Shown in pieces: positions 17,059-26,040 of a stretch of DNA of 64,000 bases (position 1 is its first letter; each line of letters starts with the position of its first letter). The notes under the pieces were generated by a model. The model did not search any database and was not told the origin of the DNA. It worked only from the letters and a program-made list of their open reading frames with translations. This DNA is from Pirellulales bacterium (GTDB taxonomy: Bacteria > Planctomycetota > Planctomycetia > Pirellulales > JAICIG01), in contig JAICLL010000011.1 of assembly GCA_025927475.1 (NCBI GenBank), positions 1 through 64,000 of the forward strand, written 5' to 3'. The translations under genes and the position numbers were made by a program.

Positions 17059-20000
17059 TGCGGGCGCACGAGTTCTTCCAGCGTTTCCCAGGAGATCGAG
17101 GCCAGGCTGGCTTCCTTGCCGGGCCGCTGCACGCAGATGACCTTTTGCGTATGCTGCTTGAGCAAGCTGATTTCCTTGTTGGGCGTTACAAAGATGGGGT
17201 GCAGGCAAAAGATTCGCAGGGCCTCGATGATGCGCGCGGCCGCCGAGGGCGAGCTCTTCGAGAAGGCTTCATCCAAGACGACCGTGCCGTAGAGCGGCCG
17301 ATTTGCTTCCGACGGACAGAGCGCGTAACTCAGAGACGCGGTCAAGATGTGACTTGCCATCAGTTCTTTCTCGCCGCCGCTGCCGCTTTGCGACCCGGTA
17401 CGCGGCGGCGAGCGGCCCTGTGTCTGCCGATCGACTTCGACGACAAAGAACTGCAAACGGAAGCGGGGGTCGAGCAGCGCCTTGGATCCCTGCAACTGGC
17501 GTTTTTCGCCGGCCTCGCGAAGAATGCCTACCATTTCCTGCAGGGCCTTATAGTGGCTCTCCCCGCCGTCGTCTTTTAAGGCCGCCGTGCGCACCTTGCG
17601 GACGGCCGCGTCGAGCGTTCTGAGGCGTTCGTCCCTGATGCGCTGCGGCTGCAATTGCAGATAGCGGCCCAATCGAAAATCGACCTTGACCAAGGTCTGA
17701 TTCAATTCCCCGATGCGCTGCTCGATGGCATCGACTTCTTCATGGATGCCGGCCAGCAATTGGGTCACGCCTTGATCCGACGAACGGTTCAGATACTCGA
17801 GGAACCTGGTGCGCTTTTCGGGCAACGCTTCTTCGTTCAAAACGCGCAGCCGTTCCAGGTAGGCCGGAATATCGTCCATTTCCGATCCCGTGTCCGCCAG
17901 CGCCCCCGTGTCGACCTGGCGAGCTTTTCCCATGAGACGCACCAGGTCCAACTCGATGGCCTTGACGGCGTCGACGTGCTTGTTGAGTTTAATCTCAACA
18001 TCCGTTGTCAGGCGGCGTTCCTCGACGTCCAATCGCTGCGCCGCCACGTCGGGCGAAACGGTCAAGTGCGCCTTTCCAAGCGATGTTTCCTCATCGGACA
18101 ACCCGGCGCCGATCCGCTCGTCCGCCTTGCCGCGTTCTTGTCCTGCCTGATCTTGCCGCGATTCGAGCACCGCGATTTCGTTTTGTCGTTGGCTGATGTC
18201 CTCGCGCATCAATTCCAACGCGCGATTCTCTGCTTCGTAGAGCGCCTTTGCCTGGCTTGCGTCCGAATTCGGGTCAAGCAGCGCCGCGAGCCGCTCTTCC
18301 GATTGCGCCAACTCGGCCTCGGCGCCCGGCAGGTCAATTTCCGAAAACTCGAGCCGGGCAATTTGGTCAATGACCGTTAGCCGCTCAGCAAGCAGCGTCA
18401 ACTCCTTGCGATGCACCTGCGCCGCGGCGCCGCTTTGCTCAAGCGACTTCCGCACCGCTTCCCATTGACTCGTTAAGGTTTCAAGCTGATCCTTGTTGTC
18501 GAAGCCGGTCATCCAGTCCTGATCGAGTCGACGTTGATCCTGCTTTTCAAACTTTCCCTGCCGCCCGGACATCAAACCTTGAATGGTCAAAGCGTGCTCG
18601 GTGTTTTTCAAGGCGGCGGGCGACGACACGCAGTGCAGGTCGCGCCCGGCCAAAAGGGCTTTCGCTGCGGCGGCCAAAGCGTGGGGCTTGAAGTTCAATT
18701 TGCGCGTATAGCCGTCGGCGAAGAATTCCGCGGAATCCCGATCTTTCCGCGCTCGGAGCAAGCGCACATGGAGCTGGTTGTCGCGATCGTTCACCCATCG
18801 CAAGGCCGCGTCGATGGAGTCGTCCGGAACGAGCACTCGGAGGCGTTCGGAACCGATCGCCCGCTCGATCGCCCCGCGCCACGCTGACTCGTCCGGCCTG
18901 ACCTCCACCAGTTCGGCGAGAAACGGCAGGTCGCTTTCTCGCAGCGAAAGCTCCGCGGCCAACTCGGCGCGGAAATCCTGAAACCGCGGCGGGATGTTGG
19001 AGCCCGGCCGCTCTTGGACTCTCCGCAACGTCGCCTCCGTGTCCTGAAGCGAGAGTTCCAACTCGCGCTGCTGCGAAAGCGCGGCCAGCGTCGTTTCGTG
19101 TTGGCGGTCATGAAGTTTCTGCGTTTCTTCGCGGCGATCGGCTAGCAGCGCTTGATTGCGGCGGAGCGCCTCGGCGCTAAGCTCATCGCTCAATTGGAAT
19201 GGCTTGAGCAGGTTCCGATAGAGTGCGGCATGCTTCGACTTTTCTTGAACGCGCTCTCTTTGAATCGCGATGGTCTTTTCCAGCTCGCCGATCACGTCGC
19301 CCCCGAGCTCGAGATACCGTTGCCGCAGGGTATCGACGCGGGCCGCGCAGGCCTTGGCTTTCTCGCGCTCCTTCGCTATTTCCGTTTCGAGTGCTTCCCG
19401 GCTCGTGGAAAGCTGCGCAATCACTTCCGACCATTTCTCTCGACCGATGATCGCAAACCAGATGGGGACGATCCGTTTCAAAGTCCGGAAACGCTCGACT
19501 TTCTTCCGAGCGTTCAGCAGTCTTTGATGCTCTTCGGCAACCGGAACGAGTGACTCGTGCTGCTTGCGCGCCGTTTCCAATTCGGCGTGAATGGCCGCCA
19601 AATTGTCAAATTCGCCGGCCACTTCCAGCGCGCGATCGAAGGCGGAACGGTCGTCCAAGACGAGCTCGCGAAAGACCTCGTCGATGCTGTTGAGCTGTTT
19701 CAAGCCCGCCGCCCGATTCAGCAGCGTGAACGCGTTCTCGCCCACGTCGAAGAACTTGCGAACCCGCGCCAGGTACGCTTTTTTGCTGTCGAAGATCTGC
19801 AAATTGGCCGTTTCGCGGCCCCTCCGCATCAGGTCGCGGATTCCATCGTCGTGCAGCAAGCGCAGCCAATGTTCCAGCGACTGGTCTTCCGCCAGTGAGA
19901 ACAACCAGCGTCGCTTCAGGTCGTCGGGGGCGTTGCTGGCGCCTTCCGTCCAAAGCAGGCCCCCCAGGCGAATGAGCTGTTCGCCGCCGCGATAGGTGGC

Positions 20001-20378
20001 GCAGATGCCCGTCATCGTCTTACCGGGCCGCATCACCTCCTCGCGGCCGTTGGAGGCGTCGCCGCCCAGGACGCCGCGAACATACGAAATCAACGTGCGA
20101 TCGCTCTCGTGCCCGCCCGTCGAGGCGAGATTGTACCGCGGCTGCGCCACCAGCAGGGTCATTAGTGCGTCGATCAGCGTCGTCTTGCCGCTGCCGGTGG
20201 GCCCAATGATGGCCGTTCCCGCCGAGTCGAAGACGGCTCGGTGCAAGCCGCAAAACGGCCCCCAGTTGAACACCTCCAACTGCTGGAGCAAGTACGACAC
20301 ATCTTTCGTTGCCAGGCCGTCGTTGACCGGGGCCAATGGCAACTGACGATCCAGCGTTAGTCTACTCACGCGATGCAT
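17055..20378 (-). CDS. jetC: Wadjet protein JetC (SMC-like ATPase)
   Basis: The 1107-residue SMC/MukB-like motor drives DNA loop extrusion in Wadjet. Walker A is GPTGSGKT (residues 59-66), the signature is SGSGGEKE (998-1005) and Walker B is TVVLDEAF (Asp-Glu 1036-1037). Between them are long coiled-coil stretches rich in E, R, Q and L, with a hinge-like region in the middle. The ATG at 20378 overlaps jetB by 17 bases; a GTG at 20369 would overlap by 8 and is an equally possible start. Upstream codons belong to jetB. ATGA overlap with jetD shows tight coupling. Confidence 0.94.
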   Translation of the reverse strand: MHRVSRLTLDRQLPLAPVNDGLATKDVSYLLQQLEVFNWGPFCGLHRAVFDSAGTAIIGPTGSGKTTLIDALMTLLVAQPRYNLASTGGHESDRTLISYVRGVLGGDASNGREEVMRPGKTMTGICATYRGGEQLIRLGGLLWTEGASNAPDDLKRRWLFSLAEDQSLEHWLRLLHDDGIRDLMRRGRETANLQIFDSKKAYLARVRKFFDVGENAFTLLNRAAGLKQLNSIDEVFRELVLDDRSAFDRALEVAGEFDNLAAIHAELETARKQHESLVPVAEEHQRLLNARKKVERFRTLKRIVPIWFAIIGREKWSEVIAQLSTSREALETEIAKEREKAKACAARVDTLRQRYLELGGDVIGELEKTIAIQRERVQEKSKHAALYRNLLKPFQLSDELSAEALRRNQALLADRREETQKLHDRQHETTLAALSQQRELELSLQDTEATLRRVQERPGSNIPPRFQDFRAELAAELSLRESDLPFLAELVEVRPDESAWRGAIERAIGSERLRVLVPDDSIDAALRWVNDRDNQLHVRLLRARKDRDSAEFFADGYTRKLNFKPHALAAAAKALLAGRDLHCVSSPAALKNTEHALTIQGLMSGRQGKFEKQDQRRLDQDWMTGFDNKDQLETLTSQWEAVRKSLEQSGAAAQVHRKELTLLAERLTVIDQIARLEFSEIDLPGAEAELAQSEERLAALLDPNSDASQAKALYEAENRALELMREDISQRQNEIAVLESRQDQAGQERGKADERIGAGLSDEETSLGKAHLTVSPDVAAQRLDVEERRLTTDVEIKLNKHVDAVKAIELDLVRLMGKARQVDTGALADTGSEMDDIPAYLERLRVLNEEALPEKRTRFLEYLNRSSDQGVTQLLAGIHEEVDAIEQRIGELNQTLVKVDFRLGRYLQLQPQRIRDERLRTLDAAVRKVRTAALKDDGGESHYKALQEMVGILREAGEKRQLQGSKALLDPRFRLQFFVVEVDRQTQGRSPPRTGSQSGSGGEKELMASHILTASLSYALCPSEANRPLYGTVVLDEAFSKSSPSAAARIIEALRIFCLHPIFVTPNKEISLLKQHTQKVICVQRPGKEASLASISWETLEELVRPQ

Positions 20379-21108
20379 CCAGGTTGTGGCGTTGATGCTT
20401 GAGAACCGCGAGCAATGCCGCGAGCGAGTCGGGATTCGCCACATGGGCAATCAGCGGGCGAATGACCACTTCATTTCTCTTGTCGACCTCGGACACAATT
20501 CCATGAGTCTTTAGTTGGTCCAAGAGGCTTAACAAGCGGCTCTCGTTTTTGGCATCGCTGCCGGAATCTTCGGCATATGCCATAAACTGCGGCAACAGTT
20601 CATCGACTGCGATCGTTGCCGCGCTTTGCCCCACGCCCGATTCCTGCTCGTGCATCACGAACGCCTGGCGAAGCAGCGCGATCAACAACGACTGTTCGAG
20701 CGTGAGCCGCTGCCTGCGAACCAAGGGATGCGCCCAAGCTTCGTCGCTGCCGGCGTATTGTGTGGCGGCTTGCGCAACAGCCAGGAATGCGACACCACGA
20801 TGCGAGTCAAGGCGCAACACGAGATCGAGCGGTTCAAGGGCGGCGGATACTTCGCGCTCGTGCGTCATGGTGCGGCGAAATAGATTCGAGCCTGGCGTCT
20901 CTTCGATGTACCCGTGTTTGAGTAACTCTTGGGTGATCTCCTTGACGTCGGCCGAAGTTTGAACGGCGCTTTCCTCGGCGTCGGCGAGGGCATGTCCGTT
21001 CGTGGACGGCTGGGCGACCCCGTTCACGGACGGCTGGGCGGCGCGGTCAAGGGCCGGTTCGAGAGCATCTTCGTCCTCCGTGACCATGCGGTCGAATACG
21101 TTCTTCAT
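20362..21108 (-). CDS. jetB: Wadjet protein JetB (DUF4194, kleisin-binding winged-helix subunit)
   Basis: The 248-residue protein is the MukE-like JetB subunit. After a low-complexity stretch (two near-repeats of AAQPSVNG and AQPSTNG), the DUF4194-like part reads ITQELLKHGYIEETPGSNLF, LDSHRGVAFLAV, RLTLEQSLLIALLRQAF and LLSLLDQLKTHGIV. JetB joins JetA to JetC in the loop-extruding complex. The start at 21108 is set by ATGA overlap with the jetA stop. Confidence 0.9.
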   Translation of the reverse strand: MKNVFDRMVTEDEDALEPALDRAAQPSVNGVAQPSTNGHALADAEESAVQTSADVKEITQELLKHGYIEETPGSNLFRRTMTHEREVSAALEPLDLVLRLDSHRGVAFLAVAQAATQYAGSDEAWAHPLVRRQRLTLEQSLLIALLRQAFVMHEQESGVGQSAATIAVDELLPQFMAYAEDSGSDAKNESRLLSLLDQLKTHGIVSEVDKRNEVVIRPLIAHVANPDSLAALLAVLKHQRHNLDASRE

Positions 21109-22592
21109 TCGAGGTCTTCCGGTTGCAGCTCTCTGACGGATTCGTAGTCCAAGCCAAGGACCGGGACGCGAAAGCGCGTCCAACCGTCACTGTCGTCTCT
21201 CAGGTCGAACGATTCCGTTTGTTCGTCAATGGCGATACCGGCCTGGCGGGCCATTGCCAGCCAATAGGCCAGCGTCTCCAAGTCGTGCGTCGGAGGCAGC
21301 GCTTTGGCAAGCTCGCCGAGCGTAAGCGGCTTGCCGGAGGCTTGGAGCTGAGCAACGGTCGCTTCAAAAAGTCGTGCCCGGTTCAACGCTTGCAATGCCT
21401 GCCGTAGTTCTTGATCCATTGCCGCCGGATCGGCCTCGGAGACCGTCAAATCGAGCTCGCCATTGCCGAGTTGCTCGAACTGCTTCACGAGCAGTCTTTC
21501 GACCAGCGGCAGACTGCTTTGGGACATGGCGAGGGGCGGAAGCGGGCCAGGACGGCGTCGTACTGCTGGTGACTGCCAATCGACTTCCAGCGCGGCTTGA
21601 AAGATGTCCTGCAAGATCGCCCCGACTCGCATGTGTTCATCGGCAAGTCCGGACTTGAGAAACCCTCGCACGTCGCGCTCGCTCTTCGCGCGCGCTTGAA
21701 TGACTCGTTCCGATTCCCCCACCAATCGCGATACGAGTTGCCGCAGATCGGTCTTCTGCTTCCGCTGGAGCGCTTTGTCGGTGTTGTTATTGGCGAGGAT
21801 CGCACGGAGCCGCGACTTCATTTCGTCGATCTCCGTCGTCTTTACCAGTTGCGAGTAAAAGCCCTCGAACACCTGCCCTTCGCTCGTCTGGATGAGCGCC
21901 TCATGGCCGCTCAGCAGCTCATCGACGATTTGACCGCGGTTCTGTTTCTCGCCGATAATCCGCTGCCGCAGCAGGCGATCGGCTTCGCGGTACGAGTCTT
22001 CGACGCGGCGGAAATCGGCCTGCAAACTGATTGCCAGTTGATAGACCTCTCGGATGCCCTCCTCGGCTTGCGGACCGTCGAGCACCTCGAACTCGCCCGC
22101 TCGGACGGCGGTCAATTCCTTGTTGAGTGCTTCGATTCTCGCCGTGAGCGATTCTTCGCGTTCGGCCTGACTGCGATTCAATTGCGCTTCCAGGGTTTCG
22201 ATCGCGCGTTGCACCGTCGCCAGTCGCGACGCGGTCGAGGTCATGGTCTTCTCTTGAATCAAATCGAGAAACTGCAACGATCGTTGCAAAGCGTCGGTCG
22301 CCAGCACCTGGCCGTTGCGTTCGACGATCAGGCCGCGTTTGAGCCACAGTCGGAGTTCGCGCCGGGCGGCCAGCGGATGGTCATCGTCCAATTCATAATC
22401 GCTGTCGTTGGCGTTGTCGGCAAACACCGTCGCCAATTGCTCGACCGCGTCCTCGAATTCGATTCCGTTGGGGTGAGCTTCCAGAAGCGTTTTCAAGCTG
22501 GCCAACATCAACGGACCACGCGGCGAAGCCAGCAGCAGCCACGCCGGATGGTTGCGACGCATCGCTGCAAATCGTTGAATGAGTTCTCGCAC
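21105..22592 (-). CDS. jetA: Wadjet protein JetA (DUF3375, kleisin-like subunit)
   Basis: The 495-residue protein is the MukF-like JetA subunit. It opens RFAAMRRNHPAWLLLASPRG, the usual start of DUF3375, followed by LKTLLEAHPNGIEFEDAVEQ. A coiled-coil middle (RAIETLEAQLNRSQAEREES) and a C-terminal winged-helix part (GKPLTLGELAKALPPTHDL) follow. The start is taken as GTG at 22592, because the longer open frame upstream contains a promoter and a terminator rather than family sequence. First gene of the jetABCD operon. Confidence 0.9.
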   Translation of the reverse strand: MRELIQRFAAMRRNHPAWLLLASPRGPLMLASLKTLLEAHPNGIEFEDAVEQLATVFADNANDSDYELDDDHPLAARRELRLWLKRGLIVERNGQVLATDALQRSLQFLDLIQEKTMTSTASRLATVQRAIETLEAQLNRSQAEREESLTARIEALNKELTAVRAGEFEVLDGPQAEEGIREVYQLAISLQADFRRVEDSYREADRLLRQRIIGEKQNRGQIVDELLSGHEALIQTSEGQVFEGFYSQLVKTTEIDEMKSRLRAILANNNTDKALQRKQKTDLRQLVSRLVGESERVIQARAKSERDVRGFLKSGLADEHMRVGAILQDIFQAALEVDWQSPAVRRRPGPLPPLAMSQSSLPLVERLLVKQFEQLGNGELDLTVSEADPAAMDQELRQALQALNRARLFEATVAQLQASGKPLTLGELAKALPPTHDLETLAYWLAMARQAGIAIDEQTESFDLRDDSDGWTRFRVPVLGLDYESVRELQPEDLE

Positions 22593-22644
22593 GGTTGGCG
22601 GCCGAAACCAAGAGCAACACGGGAAACAAATCGCGCCGCGAACG

Positions 22645-22673
22645 ATTATAACAGACGACTGGCCGGTAGATAA
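22645..22673 (-). promoter_or_regulatory. Promoter of jetABCD
   Basis: On the minus strand TTATCT (22673-22668), a 17-base spacer and a perfect TATAAT (22650-22645). It would give a leader of about 45 bases before the jetA GTG. It follows directly after the terminator of the helicase operon, so the two defence operons are separate transcription units. Confidence 0.65.
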
Positions 22674-22677
22674 GAAA

Positions 22678-22705
22678 AGCCCTTCGACGACTTCATCGAA
22701 GGGCT
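22678..22705 (-). terminator. Rho-independent terminator after the helicase operon
   Basis: Perfect 10-base-pair stem (AGCCCTTCGA / TCGAAGGGCT) with an 8-base loop. On the minus strand the stem is followed by TTTTCTTAT, so it terminates transcription coming from the helicase gene. Confidence 0.85.
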
Positions 22706-23019
22706 CATTTCTGAAAAAGTCGGGGCGACAGGACGCCGTCAGAACTTTTTCTGGCCGAGGGTTCTGGGCTGGGAGGCTGGTCTGCGGCGGCGGTTTCAAG
22801 CCGGAAAAGGTTAGCGGATTTGGATTGCGCCTTAGTCTGTGAGCCGGCTTCTCGTCTTCCGGACAGCATCGCCTCCTATGCTGGATCGCAACAGGCTCGC
22901 TGCCCCCGGCTGGCAATTGACCTTTGTCGCCGGCGTCCGGGGCTGCGAACGCCAGTTGCGGCGCCGGTTGGACCACGAAAAGCCGTAGTCACCATAAACT
23001 TATGGCCACAGGCGAAATC
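22706..23019. other. Non-coding stretch between the two defence operons
   Basis: This stretch lies between the helicase stop and the terminator hairpin. No coding sequence with family-like features is visible on either strand. It would be the 3' untranslated part of the five-gene operon. Confidence 0.5.
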
Positions 23020-26000
23020 TCAACCAGGCTTGCGGAACCAAGGGGAGAGGTTGACCACCGCGTGCCGGATTGTTTCCGGGGTCACTCCGGCCTTGCCTGA
23101 CAGTATCTCGATTAAGTCCTCCTGGTTGGGCTGCCCCAAGGCAAGGCGGTAGAGTAACCGCTGTTCCTTCATCCATTGCAGCCAGTGCTTCTGCTCGCTC
23201 GTCGGCACATCGAAAACGTAGCGCGTGACCTTGCCATCCTTGCAGACCCACCAGGGCGCGAGGCCGGATTCATCCGTCATGGTTTCGTTGGCAATCGCCG
23301 CAATCCTCGCCCACGGGCTTTCCCCCTGGAGTCGTTCCGCCAGGGCTTCTTGCCCAACCGCTCGGGCGATGGCGCGCCGAACCGACAAGCCGCCGAACCT
23401 CTGAATCCTCCCTTCGCGCTGCTCCAGGTCAACCGGGTTCCGGCACAAATCCCAGTGGACGAGCGTGTCACACCAAGCATGGAAATCGAGTCCTTCCTGT
23501 CCCACGGAGGTCGTCGCCAAGATATAGGGCCAGAACGGCGTGTTGAAAGCACGGCGCATCTCGTCCGTGCGGATCGGCTTTTCCCCGCCTTCGAGCGCGC
23601 TGGCTCTGGACTGAACAAAGGGCAAGGCGACGTGACAACGTAGAGAGAAGGTGTTGTCGCGGTTGCCGTGGAGCGGGTGGAAGGAGAACCGGCCGCTCTT
23701 GATCGTGAGGCCATCGCGGAGTTCGTGGGCGAGTTCGGCCTCGCTCAAGCTCTGTAACTGCGAAATCAGCCAGAGATGCTCGTCCAAGACCGCTTCAAGG
23801 TTCCCCTCAACCACGGCCCGGAGAATCGCATCCGTGTAGTATTCGTTGCTCTTGCGAATCAGGGAGTAGAAACACCGCTGGTCGAGGTAGTTTCGCAGCC
23901 CGTTCCAAGTGGCGGACAGAGTACTGGCAAAACCATCCTCGTCAACCGCGCCGGGCCAGTGGCGCAGCAATGCCCTACCGACGGCAACCCCTGGTGACCC
24001 GAGCGCGTAGTCCACCAGCAGCTCGAAGTTGGCTGCCTTGATCGAGTCGAGCGAGCGTTCGGCCTCCTCATCCCAATCCGTCAAGAGCTGCGCAAGCCCT
24101 GCGTCGTGTTCGCCAGTGGCGATTTCACGGCGGAGATTCCACCATCCGGACGATACCCACCACCAGTTTCCCGCCTGACACTCCACGCGGGCCAGTATTT
24201 TCCAAACCGGCAGGGAAGGGGCATCCTCGCGGATGGTAATGTCCAAGCACGAAATCGCCTTCTTCAGTTGGCGGCGCACCTCGCGCCGGATGACGCGAAA
24301 ATCGCAGCTTCTGGCTTCGAGAGGGTCGGTTGCTTTAACGAGAAAAGGGGAGGGATGAAACAGCCCCAGCAACGGATGTCGCTCCGTGGCGGAGAGCAGT
24401 TTGCGACGCGACACGTCCTCGTAGGCCATCTTGTTCCTGTTGTTCCTGCCAAGCCGTTCGGCTTCGAGGTTGAAGCTCAACGTCGCCGCGATGGCTTGGG
24501 GAACTGCACGAAAGCGGCTGAACACCAGCAGTTTCCGCAACGGCTGTTCTTGATTCTTCCAGGTTCCGCGTAGCGGCCACCATGCTGCCGTAGGCGATAG
24601 CCAAGGAATTGCTAATTCGCTTGCAGGCGCAAGCGCTTGAAGCGCCCGGAGGCGGGGATGTGGCCACACGTCCGGGATTTCAAAACGATCCCGCATTGCT
24701 TCGCTGAGGAGCGGCGTTCCGTTCGCATCCGCTGTCGTCGCCGATTTCCAGGCGAGGTAGTGGTTGCCCATCGTCTGCATCGGCAGAGGTATGGAAGTCC
24801 AATACGGCACCGCGTTCGGGCGGTGGCTGTCATCAAAGCTGCGGGACAGGTGCTTGAAGATGGTCAAGTCTTCGGGTGCCACAGGTGCTTGCACCGGTTG
24901 TGTCTCGAAATGGTCCCATCCGTCGTCATGCGAGGCCCGTTCCGTCCGCGAGATGACTGGACAGAGGAGGTTCTCAACTTCCGCTCGGGCCGCTTGCGCG
25001 TCTGCCGAGGTAGGCTCGCCCTTGCGGAGCTCGGTTTCCAGCTTTAAAAACGCTTCCTCCGCGTGCTTGCGTTTCCGTTTGGCCTCGACGTCCCCTCCGT
25101 ACAGAAACTCCACTAATTCGAAGAATTCGGCGCGATGCGACGTGCCTGCACTTTCCTCCCATCGCCGAGTAAACATGCGGTAGGGAGTTGCCGACAGCAG
25201 AAGCAGTGCGGGCGGATTCTCAGATTCGTCACCGCGAAGGCGTCCGATAACCCGCTGGGCGGCCTCATCCTGTTGCGGTTCAATCAAGTCACGGAATCGC
25301 TGGAACTCATCAAAGATCACGAGATCGGGCTTCACTTCTTCAACTGCGCTTGCCGCGAGCGCGTTGCGAAGATGCGAGATCAACTCCAGCCCGTCCAACT
25401 CGCCTCTGTCGTACCGCGCACGAAGTTCGGGCAGGAGTTGTTGGTAGGGGGCCAGGTTGAATTCTTGCCTGACGGATAGCTTGAATGCCTCGCGTAAAGC
25501 AATTTTGGTTGCCTTGTTCCTTTGCGCCTTGACGTTGTATTTCCAGTTCACCGACGCGCTGCCCTGGAACACATCCTTGCCCCATTCGTCGAAGAGCTTC
25601 GGCCACACCTGCTCCACGAGCGCATGGACGAGCGCCCGTTCTTCCTGCCTCCCATCGCGCCGATGCCTTTTGCGAATGGGAATGGACGTATCTGGCGTGA
25701 GCGAATACAGATGGAATGTCTTGTGCGTGGGACGTTCGCTGGCCGGAAGAAGGGACAGGCGATCAATGGGGCAGTCTGCTTCCCCGCGTTCTGTCGCCGG
25801 GAGAATCTCCAGTAGTTTCCGGCGATTCTGCCGTGCAATCGCCAGGTTGCTGCACATGTAGAACACGACCAGCGGGCGGCCCAAGCCTTCAGCCATCTGC
25901 CGCACGACGTGCTGGGCAACCACCGTCTTTCCAAGGCCGACTTCATCGGCAACCAGAAAACGTCGCGCGCGCTTTCGTATGCGAAACGCCGCCAGCACGG

Positions 26001-26040
26001 ATCGCACGGTCGCTTCTTGAAAGGGCTTGAGCGGGGTCAT
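23020..26040 (-). CDS. SNF2/DEAH-type helicase of the unnamed five-gene defence operon
   Basis: The 1006-residue superfamily 2 helicase has motif I DEVGLGKT (residues 32-39), motif II DEFQ (244-247), motif III SAT (283-285) and, near the C-terminus, TTSVGQEGLDFHAWCDTLVH with the arginine-finger motif REGRIQRFG. Such helicases translocate on or remodel DNA and are the motors of several defence systems. A long insert between the two RecA lobes includes many tryptophans. The ATG at 26040 overlaps the stop of the PLD gene as ATGA and is the chosen start. It is the last gene of the operon, followed by a strong terminator. Confidence 0.88.
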   Translation of the reverse strand: MTPLKPFQEATVRSVLAAFRIRKRARRFLVADEVGLGKTVVAQHVVRQMAEGLGRPLVVFYMCSNLAIARQNRRKLLEILPATERGEADCPIDRLSLLPASERPTHKTFHLYSLTPDTSIPIRKRHRRDGRQEERALVHALVEQVWPKLFDEWGKDVFQGSASVNWKYNVKAQRNKATKIALREAFKLSVRQEFNLAPYQQLLPELRARYDRGELDGLELISHLRNALAASAVEEVKPDLVIFDEFQRFRDLIEPQQDEAAQRVIGRLRGDESENPPALLLLSATPYRMFTRRWEESAGTSHRAEFFELVEFLYGGDVEAKRKRKHAEEAFLKLETELRKGEPTSADAQAARAEVENLLCPVISRTERASHDDGWDHFETQPVQAPVAPEDLTIFKHLSRSFDDSHRPNAVPYWTSIPLPMQTMGNHYLAWKSATTADANGTPLLSEAMRDRFEIPDVWPHPRLRALQALAPASELAIPWLSPTAAWWPLRGTWKNQEQPLRKLLVFSRFRAVPQAIAATLSFNLEAERLGRNNRNKMAYEDVSRRKLLSATERHPLLGLFHPSPFLVKATDPLEARSCDFRVIRREVRRQLKKAISCLDITIREDAPSLPVWKILARVECQAGNWWWVSSGWWNLRREIATGEHDAGLAQLLTDWDEEAERSLDSIKAANFELLVDYALGSPGVAVGRALLRHWPGAVDEDGFASTLSATWNGLRNYLDQRCFYSLIRKSNEYYTDAILRAVVEGNLEAVLDEHLWLISQLQSLSEAELAHELRDGLTIKSGRFSFHPLHGNRDNTFSLRCHVALPFVQSRASALEGGEKPIRTDEMRRAFNTPFWPYILATTSVGQEGLDFHAWCDTLVHWDLCRNPVDLEQREGRIQRFGGLSVRRAIARAVGQEALAERLQGESPWARIAAIANETMTDESGLAPWWVCKDGKVTRYVFDVPTSEQKHWLQWMKEQRLLYRLALGQPNQEDLIEILSGKAGVTPETIRHAVVNLSPWFRKPG

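Noticed and set aside
22593-22976. N-terminal extension of JetA to 22976
   Set aside because: This stretch contains the helicase-operon terminator and the jetA promoter, and its translation has no DUF3375 features.
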